Origin: Pseudanabaena mucicola str. Chao 1806
GTDB lineage: Bacteria > Cyanobacteriota > Cyanobacteriia > Pseudanabaenales > Pseudanabaenaceae
Direction of reading: 5' to 3'
NCBI RefSeq assembly: GCF_030323025.1
Contig: NZ_CP097329.1
Location: forward strand, 465,001 to 529,000
Length of the DNA stretch: 64,000 bases
Both the position numbers and the translations under genes were made by a program. Numbering within the stretch: position 1 is the stretch's first letter; every line of letters starts with the position of its first letter. The notes under the pieces are model-generated. The model was not told the DNA's origin. It saw only the letters and a list, made by a program, of their open reading frames with translations, and did not search any database. Of this stretch, positions 27,125-36,043 are shown piece after piece.

Positions 27125-27175
27125 TGAATTATGTCCTCATGATCTGGGTCAAAAACAATAAGACGAAAATCTGGT
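27122..27175 (-). pseudogene. C-terminal scrap of xisH
   Basis: Reading the minus strand just before the XisI start gives PDFRLIVFDPDHEDIIQW, which matches the usual XisH end (compare KLVIVNLSTKEITQW at the intact pair at 54875). A stop lies just upstream in the same frame, so the rest of xisH is lost. As in intact pairs, the scrap's frame runs into the xisI start. The scrap is too short to be functional. Confidence 0.6.
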
Positions 27176-27260
27176 TCTTACAATTAAAACTCAATATGTA
27201 TCAGGATAAATGATCAAGTATCACAATATTGTGATTTAATGTAGTGAAATTATCGTAGTG

Positions 27261-27317
27261 ATGGGTGTGCCGAAAGCGCAAATTATTTTCTATGAAGAGG
27301 ATTTAGATAATGGCTAA
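27261..27317 (+). pseudogene. Possible remnant of a HigB-type toxin N-terminus
   Basis: An 18-codon frame, MGVPKAQIIFYEEDLDNG, stops at 27315-27317 and overlaps the start of the XRE gene. The segment PKAQIIFYEED resembles the first strand of Gp49-like HigB toxins, which usually precede such an antitoxin. The remaining toxin would have been deleted. The match is short, so this is tentative. Confidence 0.35.
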
Positions 27318-27609
27318 GACTAGTGATGCACTTAAAATCATTGATGGTTTGACTAGTGATGATTCTGAAATGGAGAATCTGATTAGGGAAGCTTCGCTTA
27401 ATGCGATTGTGGCTCAACTTATCTATGAGGCGAGGACTGCTAGGGGTTTGACGCAGAAACAACTTGCCGATCGCGTTGGCACTAAGCAATCGGCGATCGC
27501 TAGGCTTGAGGATGCTGATTATGATGGTCATTCTCTGTCAATGTTACAGAAAATTGCTGGCGCTCTCAATCAAAAAGTTGAAATTAAGTTTTCAGCGATC
27601 GCTTCTTGA
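27310..27609 (+). CDS. HigA/XRE-type antitoxin
   Basis: A 99-residue helix-turn-helix protein. ARGLTQKQLADRVGTKQSAIARLE (about residues 45-68) is a clear XRE domain, followed by SMLQKIAGALNQKVEIKF, the usual HigA ending. It would repress its own operon and neutralise a HigB toxin. No intact toxin is present; only a short remnant overlaps its start. A HIP1 octamer encodes part of SAIAR (27493-27500). A copied scrap of this region is found at 28455-28490 at another HIP1. Confidence 0.85.
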   Translation: MAKTSDALKIIDGLTSDDSEMENLIREASLNAIVAQLIYEARTARGLTQKQLADRVGTKQSAIARLEDADYDGHSLSMLQKIAGALNQKVEIKFSAIAS

Positions 27610-27643
27610 GATGAGGTTGATGTCACCCTAAATCCCTATATTT

Positions 27644-28051
27644 TTACTTTATAATCTGTTCAATTTCTTGGCAAATTTCTTCTATAAATGGTGCATTTGA
27701 CGAAACTATATTGTTCTCCTGTTGTTGATGCTTATGATGTGGAAACGTTGATATATTTAGCTTTTGGTGATGGGGTGCATTATCATAACGAAAGATTAGA
27801 CGATCATCTTGATCCATGTATTGATAGGAATATTTACCTCTGTCAATTGATAACTCTACATCCACAAACTCTCGGATGTGCAGGATAGTTCCATCTTGAA
27901 AATATACGATACCTCTAATAAATCCAATGTAATCGGCTCTTGCTTCTGTTTCAAGCTCGAATTTCTGCACGATTGCTAAACCATTCAGAAAATTTCTAAT
28001 TCTGGCAAAATATTCTTCAATCAACAAATTCAATCTCCTTGACAATTGCAA
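27644..28051 (-). CDS. TumE (DUF6516)-like toxin
   Basis: A 135-residue protein resembling the TumE/DUF6516 family: an N-terminal helix, then ARADYIGFIRGIVYFQDGTILHIREFVDVE and KYSYQYMDQDDRLIFRYDNAPHHQ, including the YDNAPHH segment typical of the family. The family is described as a toxin of TA pairs; its target was not judged from the sequence. Its start overlaps the end of the upstream partner gene by 35 bases, implying coupled translation. The assignment is by recognised motif, not a search. Confidence 0.65.
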   Translation of the reverse strand: MQLSRRLNLLIEEYFARIRNFLNGLAIVQKFELETEARADYIGFIRGIVYFQDGTILHIREFVDVELSIDRGKYSYQYMDQDDRLIFRYDNAPHHQKLNISTFPHHKHQQQENNIVSSNAPFIEEICQEIEQIIK

Positions 28052-28337
28052 TTTTCTGTTGCAATTTTTCTAACGTCCATGCTTCTCCTAGCCATTCATC
28101 AAAGTCAAAGCTATGCTGTAGCTGATCGCTGGTAAAAAGATTGATAAATGTTTCCGTTGACCATTGATATTTTGCTTCAAATTGTTCTAGTCGTATTTGA
28201 GTTTTTTGTAGCCCTAATTCAAGACTTTGTAACCTTTTCGCAAAGTCACTTTGAATCATCTCTTTGATCGATGCTGGATGATTGGATCGCAGTTTGATAA
28301 TATTTTTAATTTTGGTGTTTATAGGCTGTGCTGACAT
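28017..28337 (-). CDS. Partner (antitoxin-like) of the TumE-like protein
   Basis: A 106-residue helical protein (SAQPINTKIKNIIKLRSNHPASIKEM, then SLELGLQKTQIRLEQFEAKYQWSTETFINLF). A strongly charged helix at residues 30-60 looks coiled-coil. ATG 28337 is chosen because AAAGGAGG lies 8 bases upstream; the frame is open for 14 more codons. The position directly upstream of and overlapping the TumE-like gene indicates the antitoxin (TumA-like). Confidence 0.6.
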   Translation of the reverse strand: MSAQPINTKIKNIIKLRSNHPASIKEMIQSDFAKRLQSLELGLQKTQIRLEQFEAKYQWSTETFINLFTSDQLQHSFDFDEWLGEAWTLEKLQQKIAIVKEIEFVD

Positions 28338-28454
28338 TCCCATTCCTCCTTTAACCAATAAAATCCACCTTTTTATCACTGCTATTATTATACAGCGATC
28401 GCCTAAATCTTCAGTATCTAACCGCGATCGCCTCTCATCAAACCCAAATAAAAC

Positions 28455-28493
28455 CGATAATCGCGTTGGTACTAAACAATCGGCGATCGCTTG
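28455..28493 (+). other. HIP1 junction between an xre scrap and a PIN gene
   Basis: Plus-strand bases encode NRVGTKQSAIA, matching the XRE antitoxin at 27310-27609. At the HIP1 octamer 28483-28490 the similarity switches to the 3' end of the PIN toxin gene (compare 25890-25897 in copy 1). The fragment is not a gene. Confidence 0.65.
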
Positions 28494-28931
28494 TCAGTAT
28501 TTGGCGTTTACAAATCTTTCCAAATGTCCCACGTTTGTTGTCGCTACTACGACAATGCGATCGCCCTGTGATTCGGCAATTAGTGATGCTTGGGCAGCAA
28601 GGATGACATCACCATCTAGGGATTCTGGGCTGGCTGTTGGTTTACCTGTCTGTCTCGCTTCTGCCCAAAATTCAGCAGTTTTCAACATCATTGCTGTAGT
28701 CAGGGGTAAATACTCTAAGCGATTTTTTAGCTGATCTAAACGTCTGATACCCGCTAGTTTGTTAGCTCTTAGTAATTCACGCCTAACTTCGTAGTCTGTA
28801 ATTTCAGGAACAATTAATCTATAACCCTTGGCAACTAATCTCTCTGACCAATAGCGGCATTCTAGTGTGGCGGGGGTGGAGTTGGGGTTTGATAGGATGC
28901 CGAGTGGGGCTGAGTCAAGTAAAACAATCAT
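28494..28931 (-). CDS. PIN-domain toxin (copy 2)
   Basis: A 145-residue PIN protein paralogous to 25886-26338. It opens MIVLLDSAPLGILSNP, and its second half (AEFWAEARQTGKPTASPESLDGDVIL... VVVATTNVGHLERF) is almost identical to copy 1, while the first half differs in many positions. The last four residues of copy 1 (WQAIA) are missing because TGG became TGA at the HIP1 junction. The pairing with the upstream antitoxin is by a 4-base ATGA overlap. Likely still functional, as the missing residues are terminal. Confidence 0.8.
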   Translation of the reverse strand: MIVLLDSAPLGILSNPNSTPATLECRYWSERLVAKGYRLIVPEITDYEVRRELLRANKLAGIRRLDQLKNRLEYLPLTTAMMLKTAEFWAEARQTGKPTASPESLDGDVILAAQASLIAESQGDRIVVVATTNVGHLERFVNAKY

Positions 28932-29281
28932 GCGGTGAGTGACAATGGACGCTCAGTTACCAATTCTTCGCCTAGAGCCTGTTGCAGATATTCCCATGTC
29001 TCTCTCTGTTCATCAGCATCTTCCTCACGATCCCATTCACTGAAAAGATCACTCAATGCTTTTGCCCTTGCTGCAATTTCTTCGGGTGTCCTTGTTGGCA
29101 ATATGTAAACGCCTTCAGCATTAACGTAGGGCTGATTGGTGGGGATGGTTGGCTCTGGTTTGGTTGTGATAATTGATGAGTTGGGTTTGCCAAACCATTG
29201 CTGTAGTTGCGTAACTACTACTTCAGTAATGACTGCTTTGAGATCTTCTATGGTCAGATCTGTAATTCTTTTTTGGTTCAT
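28928..29281 (-). CDS. Antitoxin partner of PIN toxin (copy 2)
   Basis: A 117-residue protein almost identical to copy 1 (26339-26689) through PTNQPYVNAEGVYILPTRTPEE, then different (IAARAKALSDLFSEWDREEDADEQRE). The start at 29281 has the same perfect AGGAGG as copy 1. The near-identical promoter/start region and first part, combined with a divergent end, suggest gene conversion or cassette exchange between the two loci. Confidence 0.75.
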   Translation of the reverse strand: MNQKRITDLTIEDLKAVITEVVVTQLQQWFGKPNSSIITTKPEPTIPTNQPYVNAEGVYILPTRTPEEIAARAKALSDLFSEWDREEDADEQRETWEYLQQALGEELVTERPLSLTA

Positions 29282-29428
29282 TTCGCACCTCCTAAGAGAT
29301 CTCAAGCGTTACTAGCTATATATTACGTCATATAAATCGCTGTTTTCGTTTTCGGCAAATTAAGGGCGATCAAATATAACAATATTGTGATTTAATTAAG
29401 TAGCGATCGCCTATAATTTTTCCTCCTC

Positions 29429-30651
29429 CTATTCCTCTCGAATCTTCTGCTTAGCCCCATTGATAATCTCAACATAAATCACCAAAGTTAAAAGCTGACG
29501 AGGATTAAAGCAATCTTCATATTTTCGCAATCCATATTCATAATTACGGATCGAATCATTTAATCCTAAACTTGTTGCTTCAGATGGTATCAAGGCTAAA
29601 AAATCAAAATTATTTCTGTTTTTTTCTAACTCTTGAGCAGCTTTATCAATAGCTTGCAAATCAAATTCATTAGGTAATCGAAACTCTAAGCTACCTTTTC
29701 CTTTCTTAAAGGCAATCGCACAAAGCTGATGACCTAAATCATTTTGTGCTGAATATTGTTTGATTGCAGTATCCTCAATAATTGCTCCACAATTAAGACA
29801 TTTCCCAACTCCACGACTTAGAGTAGAAAAATCATCAGGATCATAATCACCATCAGGAGTTTGAATAGAATTACCTTTGCCCTTTATACCCTTAATTAAT
29901 TCAAAATCGACCCGTTTTTCTGCAAGATTAGGAATTGGTTTAACCGCACACCATTTAGATAAATTCTGCTTTTCAGGACGCTTATAAAGCCACCAATTCG
30001 GACTAAGCGGCACAACCGACTGACAACTCGGACAAACCACAGTATGCGCCCAGAGATAATTTTGTACCTTCTCCCCATTCTGAGACGGAAAAAATCCCTT
30101 AACCGATTCTCCGCCTCATCGCCAACCCACTTAACCCACTTATCAATATCCTTCTGCAACGCCGCCCCAAACTGCAACGGAAACTCGATCGCCGCCTTCA
30201 TCGTCACCACCGCCACAGGATTCAAATCTGACGCAAACACCCGCAACCCATACCGCGCCGCCTCAAAAGGTATCGACCCACCACCCGCAAACGCATCCAA
30301 CACCGCAGGAGTCTTATCTCCCCACATCTGCTCACAAAGCTCCTGCACCCGCTTCACCCGCTCAGGAGTTGGCGGCGTTTTATATAGCCTTGTGCGTTGA
30401 TGGCGATCGCTTTTCTCAGCCTCATTTTCATTCACCCGATCCAACCCCAACAAATACTCAAACTCCTCCATACTGATATCCGCAGGCAACAGCGAACCCA
30501 ACACACTCGCCCGACTAAACGCCAACGGCTTCCGCGAATACCACCGATGCAAACCCTTAAAGGGTTTGCCCCCGTTTTCATAGTAAACCTGCTCATTCAA
30601 CAGCTTCACAGGCATAATTTTTTCGATAAAAACTGGTTTGCGATCGGTCAT
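29429..30651 (-). pseudogene. DUF1156-type DNA methylase, frameshifted and C-terminally truncated
   Basis: The start at 30651 reads MTDRKPVFIEKIMPVKLLNEQVYYENGGKPFKGLHRWYSRKPLAF, typical of DUF1156 adenine-specific methylases associated with phage defence. The AdoMet motif is LDAFAGGGSIPFEAARYG. Near the six-base A run at 30089-30094 the frame is lost; a second frame continues as SQNGEKVQNYLWAHTV, CPSC (zinc ribbon) and GVGKCLNCGAII. The frame ends at 29429 after about 400 residues in total, under half the usual length, and I see no catalytic NPPY motif. The frameshift may be genuine or a homopolymer sequencing error; the truncation is not explained by it. Confidence 0.8.
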
Positions 30652-30661
30652 GGGTAATTTA

Positions 30662-31150
30662 TTAGCGTAGATGATTAAAATTTATAATGTCAATTTGCAA
30701 GGTAGAGAGATAGTTTGATAACTTAAAGTCATCAGTCAAAACAAGATAACTACCCTTTGCGATTTGCTCAATTCCACAATCTGTAATCCCAAATCTTGTA
30801 AATTGAACTGAACTTGTCACCACATCACTAGGAACATAAACCTCAGTAAGTTTTGCTGTAGCCATTGCTAAAACATTGAAACATAAAGATTTCTCTGGGT
30901 CTGTTAGCTGTCCAATGAGATTACTAACTTCTGTTAAAATATTCGGTGTTGTAACAATCTTTTGAAAGTATCCGAGGATTTGAATAAGAAGCTCAAAGTC
31001 ATCTACATTAAACTGATTTGTGCGCTTAAACTGAGAAATACGTTTAGGATTGACTGAACCAACAAAATACAAAAGCAAAATGTTTGTATCAACTAAAATC
31101 CCTTTTTTTCTATAGCTTTCTAAGAGAGAAATAGTGTGGCGATCGATCAT
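30662..31150 (-). CDS. PIN-domain protein
   Basis: A 162-residue PIN-like protein. Acidic site residues are visible in GILVDTNILLLYFVGS (residue about 21), TTPNILTEVSNL, FGITDCGIEQIA and VLTDDFKLS. The upstream 104-residue gene overlaps by 4 bases (ATGA), so this is probably a VapC-like toxin with a non-standard partner. The pair is located between the DUF1156 gene and a Uma2 gene on the same strand, 11 bases before the DUF1156 start. Confidence 0.7.
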   Translation of the reverse strand: MIDRHTISLLESYRKKGILVDTNILLLYFVGSVNPKRISQFKRTNQFNVDDFELLIQILGYFQKIVTTPNILTEVSNLIGQLTDPEKSLCFNVLAMATAKLTEVYVPSDVVTSSVQFTRFGITDCGIEQIAKGSYLVLTDDFKLSNYLSTLQIDIINFNHLR

Positions 31151-31461
31151 AACTCACGGATTTTCATTGATTTTACTACTCCCGAATCTGACTCAATCTT
31201 AAAAATCCGATACTCTCTCTGATATCTCCGATTCTCACCTACACCACTAAGAATAGAAAGCGGATCGCGATGGGCTGGAAGAGGGCGATCGTACCCTAAT
31301 GTGATAAACCAATATTTTCCATCCTCAGATAGTTCAGTTTCCTCAAGTCGTAAATCCTGTATCTGCTCTCCCTTCTGAATCAGCAAATCCGTAATACTCT
31401 CTAAATAGGCAACTGCTTGACCTACCGCCGCTTTAACCTCAATCATTTCTGCTGTCGTCAT
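31147..31461 (-). CDS. Small partner of the PIN protein
   Basis: A 104-residue protein of no recognised family. The first 40 residues are helical (TTAEMIEVKAAVGQAVAYLESITDLL), followed by beta-rich ELSEDGKYWFITLGYDRPL and REYRIFKIES. It ends overlapping the PIN gene start, so they are probably co-translated. Its position suggests an antitoxin, but nothing in the sequence identifies a DNA-binding fold. Confidence 0.55.
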   Translation of the reverse strand: MTTAEMIEVKAAVGQAVAYLESITDLLIQKGEQIQDLRLEETELSEDGKYWFITLGYDRPLPAHRDPLSILSGVGENRRYQREYRIFKIESDSGVVKSMKIREL

Positions 31462-31530
31462 TACTTTTTCTCCAAATCTAAAATCTAACTAATATATAAA
31501 TTGTACCTAGCTTTATCTAGTCATAGCTCA

Positions 31531-32097
31531 TTAAAACTCCACATCTTCGAAAATTGCAGCGATCGCGCACTCAAAATCAATACTGGCAAACTGCACCAAT
31601 TCACCTTCCCCATAGGGTGTTAACTCCCACTTGCCGCGATCGTTAAGCCGAAAAGCCTCAACGCCAATACTCTCTGAGCCAACCAACACATATTCACTCA
31701 AGCTGGATAACTGCCGATAACGGGCAAATTTACCACCGCGATTGTACGCTTCTGTACTAGGTGACAATACCTCAATAATCAGCTTGGGATAAAATACCGC
31801 CTTAGCAGACTTGCGATCGCGATCGTCACAGGTCACCAATAGGTCAGGATAGAAAAACTCGCCACTAGGCGAAATCCCCACCTTAGCATCAGAACCCAGT
31901 ACCCGACAGTTTTTCCCACGCAAATGTGGACGCAACAAAGAAATCAAATTAGCCGCCACCATACTATGAGCGATCGTGCCACACGCCATTGCAAATACAT
32001 CACCGTTGATATATTCATAACGGATCTCTTGCTTCGCTTCCCATTCAAAATATTCATCGGGCGATAGCTTGTGATCATCAGATAAAGCGATCATCAT
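31531..32097 (-). CDS. Uma2 family putative endonuclease
   Basis: A 188-residue Uma2 protein: [28 protein letters not shown] at the N-terminus, [25 protein letters not shown] (PD acid) in the middle, and [26 protein letters not shown] with the second acidic residue. It belongs to a different Uma2 subgroup from the two other copies (2960 and 25209), judging from the N-terminus. It is a single gene; its biological role is not known. Confidence 0.85.
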   Translation of the reverse strand: MMIALSDDHKLSPDEYFEWEAKQEIRYEYINGDVFAMACGTIAHSMVAANLISLLRPHLRGKNCRVLGSDAKVGISPSGEFFYPDLLVTCDDRDRKSAKAVFYPKLIIEVLSPSTEAYNRGGKFARYRQLSSLSEYVLVGSESIGVEAFRLNDRGKWELTPYGEGELVQFASIDFECAIAAIFEDVEF

Positions 32098-32168
32098 TTT
32101 GACCTCACTGAGAGGGAATTACCCATGCTAATATCATAACATCGTTATTACAACTTGTACTAACATCC

Positions 32169-32486
32169 ATGAATGCCAAAACTTACTCACTCTCACCCGC
32201 CAAAATTGGCAACTCTTCAGGCTTTCGACTTCCTGCCTCCTTTTATCGCGATCATCCTCAGTTTAACAATGCGACTGGTTGGGTCGAGGTCGTAGCTGAC
32301 AATACATTGCTGGTAAAGCTTGAACCTGCTCCAGAGGAGGAGGAGGAAGATAACTTAATACTCAGTTTGTTTCTAGACTTTATTACCAAAGATGCTCTCA
32401 AAAATAGCGATCGCCTAGAAGCCTATACCGCAGAAATGGCTCAAGAAGATGATGAACTACTCGTAGGAGTGGAACTCGATCCATGA
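32169..32486 (+). CDS. AbrB/PrlF-like antitoxin of a YhaV pair
   Basis: A 105-residue protein whose start (KTYSLSPAKIGNSSGFRLPASFYRDHPQF) has the AbrB/SpoVT swapped-hairpin pattern. The glutamate-rich region (EEEEEDN) and acidic helix follow as a toxin-binding tail. The YhaV-like gene overlaps its end by 4 bases (ATGA). It should act as antitoxin and autoregulator. Confidence 0.75.
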   Translation: MNAKTYSLSPAKIGNSSGFRLPASFYRDHPQFNNATGWVEVVADNTLLVKLEPAPEEEEEDNLILSLFLDFITKDALKNSDRLEAYTAEMAQEDDELLVGVELDP

Positions 32487-32935
32487 GTGCGATCATCCGC
32501 GACGGATGGGAAATCTACTTCCATCGCCGTCTATTTGGCAAGCAAAGACGACAACTCAAAGCCCAAGTCAGTCAACTAAAGCTCACAATCCCACCTGAGG
32601 AGTTTGTGAAACATCCCACAGTTAAACTATTAGCTGCCGTAATGAAGGGGATCAAAGAGAAGATAGTTGTCGATCCCTTTGCACCTCAATTTACCCTTAA
32701 AGGTTCTCTTAGGCATTATGGACGACTAAAAGGCATGGGACTAAGCGATCGCCATCGTTTATTTTTTCGGGCTTTTGAATCAGGCGATCGCAAGGTGTTA
32801 ATCATTCTGTGGCTAGGATTCCCACGCAAAGAAGGGGATAAAAACGACTGTTATGAAGTTTTCTCGCGCATGGTTCGCAATGGTGATTTTCCCAACGATC
32901 TAGACCAACTATTGGCAAAAGCCGATTTTATCTAA
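32483..32935 (+). CDS. yhaV: YhaV-family toxin
   Basis: A 150-residue protein. IRDGWEIYFHRRLFGKQRRQLKAQV at the start, LSDRHRLFFRAFESGDRKVLIILWLGFPRK in the middle and CYEVFSRMVRNGDFPNDLDQLL at the end match the YhaV toxin family, ribosome-associated RNases inhibited by PrlF. The adjacent antitoxin and the normal length support the call. The family name is from motif recognition only. Confidence 0.8.
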   Translation: MSAIIRDGWEIYFHRRLFGKQRRQLKAQVSQLKLTIPPEEFVKHPTVKLLAAVMKGIKEKIVVDPFAPQFTLKGSLRHYGRLKGMGLSDRHRLFFRAFESGDRKVLIILWLGFPRKEGDKNDCYEVFSRMVRNGDFPNDLDQLLAKADFI

Positions 32936-32942
32936 TCTCGCT

Positions 32943-33371
32943 CTAATCACCTAGTAATACCCGAATCGCTTTAAGAGCATTTCTTTTAGACCCATTGGAC
33001 ACCTTCGCAAACCAATAATGCGCCTCCTCATTACTCATCGCCGTTACACCATTAGCAATATTGGCGATCCTCTCTTCCTTCGACAGTGGCTGTACCGTCT
33101 GAAATAGCAAAGCCAAACTTACCCCTGACTGTTCATCAAGGACATAGGGCGCTTGGCGATCGCATTTCAAAGTTTTTGGATCGTATTTATTTGCTTTCAA
33201 TGCAGTATAGATCGCCTGTCTAGTCAGCACCAAAGCATTACCCTTGAGCTTACCGATCCGCTTTGCCGCAGGGCGCTTTTTCTCACCCGCTTGCTTATAA
33301 GCACATTGGTATAGCTCCAAAGCAAAATTATTGTTATCGGTGGGTACAACCCTTAGTTGAAACTCTTGCAT
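32943..33371 (-). CDS. Protein encoded immediately after the DUF499 gene
   Basis: A 142-residue protein whose ATG overlaps the DUF499 stop by one base (TAATG), so translation is coupled. No family is assigned with confidence. The composition is basic at the N-terminal half (QAGEKKRPAAKRIGKLKG), and residues 95-142 are helical. In related defence loci, small proteins accompany DUF499 ATPases, and this is likely one of them. Its role is unknown. Confidence 0.55.
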   Translation of the reverse strand: MQEFQLRVVPTDNNNFALELYQCAYKQAGEKKRPAAKRIGKLKGNALVLTRQAIYTALKANKYDPKTLKCDRQAPYVLDEQSGVSLALLFQTVQPLSKEERIANIANGVTAMSNEEAHYWFAKVSNGSKRNALKAIRVLLGD

Positions 33372-36043
33372 TAGTAACTTACCCTCGCAGTTAGAGATAG
33401 GCGATCGACAGGATTACGCATTAAAGCTTGTTGTAAGATTACCAACTCATTACCATCAGTGGCGATCGCAGGTTCAAAGCTAAATGTTAGCTTGAGACTC
33501 ACATTAGCTCTGACTCCCTCAACACCAAGCAAAGCAATAATGGGGTTCTTAAAACCTTCAAAACCCCGCAACCCACCTTGATAGTCGAAACGCACAAACT
33601 GCTTGTCCATCTGAATTGTTACCTTCTGGTCAATCTCAAAGGTAAATTTACTAAAGTATGACAAAGCTGTCGTAATCTTGCGATAGTCCATCACTTGATC
33701 GACCGTAATTTCGATGCTCTGAATGTTTTTAACCTTGTAATCTGTACAGCGATCGCTAAATCCTGTAAACGCAGCATTAACAGTTCCAGACAGATCAATC
33801 GTTTCAGGCTTTACTTCAAAAATTGAAGGTGCATCATGTCCATTTGTCGCCGAACCCGTGCCAGTGGGAGTTTCATAGGAAACGATTGCGGCTCTAGTTT
33901 CCTGCTCTGCGGTTTCCCCATTGCCATAATCAGCCACAATTTTAAAAATCGTGGTTTGACTAATTTGTACCTGACGACTATCCGATGGTAAAAACTCACC
34001 AGCGATTGGTACTCCATCCTGATAAAGCTTGACCGATAACGCACCTTGCGATCGCCAACGTAAATTCACAGGTTTTGCTGATTCATTACTGGGCATCACC
34101 TGAGCAGACAACTCGATCACCCTTGGCTCTGGCGGTTTCAGGATGCCGCGCCGATATAACTCCATGCGATCGGAAAATTCAATCGTGTCTGGCAGGCTTG
34201 GCAACTTGCCATCATCACCACGAATGTAAACCTTAGCACCAACCTTTAAATCCCATTGACCTTCCTGTATACCTTTACGGATCGTTTCCCGTAACTTAGG
34301 AATATCTGCGTCCAGCAACATCTGCAAACCAAGAGATTTGGCAAATTCTTCTTTTAAAGCTTTGGTTGTCCAGTGGTCTAAACCCGCTAACCACACCTTT
34401 TGCAAAATATACGCAGGTGCAAATGCTCCCGCATCTTCTGCTCGAATCTTTTGGCAATCTTTTAAAGACTTGAGAATCACATCTTGTTGGTTCTTATTAC
34501 CCTTAACATCACTAGAAGATTCCGCAGGTAAAGTGAAATGCAGCAATCCTTTCGGTGCTTTTACAGGATCATTGGTTGGATAAAACAAATGACGGTAGGC
34601 ATTAGTTAAAGCAACCCTTACCTCTAAATCCTTTGCGCCACCCCGTTCCTTTAGTTGTTTACGCTGATTTTCTGATAAGTCCTCTTGACGATTTGGTGAC
34701 TTGAGAATGTTTTGAATGGCAAGATGCTCTTTTGTAATATCAATTGCCCGATCTAATTCCTGTTTATTTGCCACCAAGAAAAGTAACCGATTCCGAAATG
34801 TACGGAACTTACCAGACTCTCCAGTGTTATTAAAAATTTGCTCAACTAGATTAGGTGCAACATCGGTGGAAGCATTCACGGTTCCTTGGTCAAAGTCAAT
34901 TACACAAAGCGCAACATCATCAGGTTTATCGTCAACATCTCCCGAACTTTCAGGACTAGCAACTAAGGTAAAGACTTTGTTGGCAAAAATACTATCGCGA
35001 CGCGATCGCAGATGGTCTTTCGCTGTGAGATTGCCAATCTGCTCTTTCTCTTCCGCAATAATCTTATTGATCGATGGTTCTTCTTTAAAACGAGCGATCG
35101 TTGTAATCGGATCGATATCCAGATACCATGCCACGCTCGTTAATCGATCTAACACGGGTTGAATATAACTAATCTCAACTGTGGGCATCAGCAAAGCTAA
35201 ATTTAGCTCGGCACGGCGGATACCTGCGGATGTACCTTGGTTAATGGAATGCAAGAAGATAGTTCTAGCTACCCATGTCGCAAAGGGGGGCTTACCTGCT
35301 GCCTCCCATTCTTGATCGTGTATTTGGGCATGGGCAAGTTTCCCATCCGTATTAAAGATATCTGCTTGAATGGGGTTTCGCATCAATGGACGCGCTAATC
35401 TTGATGTAAAGTCACTGGTCACACCTTCATCTAAACCAATAGGAATATGGTGTGGATGAATCATCGGTATCCATACCGACATATCTTGCCAGAGATGTCT
35501 TACCAGCATTGCCAGTAGTCTCAACGCTCCCCTTGTCCTTTGAAAGCTATCAATAGAAGCAATTTTTTTGGTTAGTAAGTCAAATAGTTCTGGCGAGAAT
35601 GGATAGCTAGACTGCAATACTTGGGCATGGTTCGCATCTTTGCACCCATCAGGTAGATTTAGCCTACTGGATTTATAAACGCTTAAATAATCCTTTGCTG
35701 CAACATCAGCAGCTTTATCGTCAATACTCTTAAAAATTCGCTGCTTAACAATGTTGTAAATTTCGATATCTGTACTCGGACTAAGTACCCGTTCTTGTCG
35801 AGCCGATGTTTGCAATGCTTCCTTTAGGTCGGCGGTTTCTGCGCCAAAGGTATCCGATATTGAAGCTAGCGTGTAAACAAATACGATGTTATTGCAAGAG
35901 GCAGTTAAGTCCATCAATGCAAATAGAAAGGCAACGACTTGTTTGGATAGATCGCTATTCCCCACTGCGATCGCCCGCCGCGATGAATATACCAGCAAGA
36001 TTAGGGAAGCAAGGAAACTATCAAGCGATCGGGAATCACGCAA
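33371..36043 (-). CDS. DUF499 ATPase, N-terminus lost
   Basis: An 890-codon frame matching DUF499 ATPases, which accompany DUF1156 methylases in phage-defence clusters. Recognisable parts are SFQRTRGALRLLAMLVRHLW, the sensor-like HHIPIGL, and a beta-rich C-terminus. The N-terminal region that should carry the Walker A motif is absent. The homology begins at AIAVGNSDLSKQVVAFL (about residue 24), exactly at the HIP1 octamer 35967-35974; upstream codons are antisense to an unrelated sequence. It is therefore a truncated, probably ATP-binding-deficient gene, although it remains a long, undamaged frame. Confidence 0.75.
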   Translation of the reverse strand: MRDSRSLDSFLASLILLVYSSRRAIAVGNSDLSKQVVAFLFALMDLTASCNNIVFVYTLASISDTFGAETADLKEALQTSARQERVLSPSTDIEIYNIVKQRIFKSIDDKAADVAAKDYLSVYKSSRLNLPDGCKDANHAQVLQSSYPFSPELFDLLTKKIASIDSFQRTRGALRLLAMLVRHLWQDMSVWIPMIHPHHIPIGLDEGVTSDFTSRLARPLMRNPIQADIFNTDGKLAHAQIHDQEWEAAGKPPFATWVARTIFLHSINQGTSAGIRRAELNLALLMPTVEISYIQPVLDRLTSVAWYLDIDPITTIARFKEEPSINKIIAEEKEQIGNLTAKDHLRSRRDSIFANKVFTLVASPESSGDVDDKPDDVALCVIDFDQGTVNASTDVAPNLVEQIFNNTGESGKFRTFRNRLLFLVANKQELDRAIDITKEHLAIQNILKSPNRQEDLSENQRKQLKERGGAKDLEVRVALTNAYRHLFYPTNDPVKAPKGLLHFTLPAESSSDVKGNKNQQDVILKSLKDCQKIRAEDAGAFAPAYILQKVWLAGLDHWTTKALKEEFAKSLGLQMLLDADIPKLRETIRKGIQEGQWDLKVGAKVYIRGDDGKLPSLPDTIEFSDRMELYRRGILKPPEPRVIELSAQVMPSNESAKPVNLRWRSQGALSVKLYQDGVPIAGEFLPSDSRQVQISQTTIFKIVADYGNGETAEQETRAAIVSYETPTGTGSATNGHDAPSIFEVKPETIDLSGTVNAAFTGFSDRCTDYKVKNIQSIEITVDQVMDYRKITTALSYFSKFTFEIDQKVTIQMDKQFVRFDYQGGLRGFEGFKNPIIALLGVEGVRANVSLKLTFSFEPAIATDGNELVILQQALMRNPVDRLSLTARVSY

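Noticed and set aside
28282-28734. 150-codon plus-strand frame including an XRE-like scrap
   Set aside because: Runs over a gene junction and antisense of the PIN toxin; only the short XRE scrap is meaningful.
34716-35162. 148-codon plus-strand frame
   Set aside because: Antisense to the DUF499 gene; no start signal or family.
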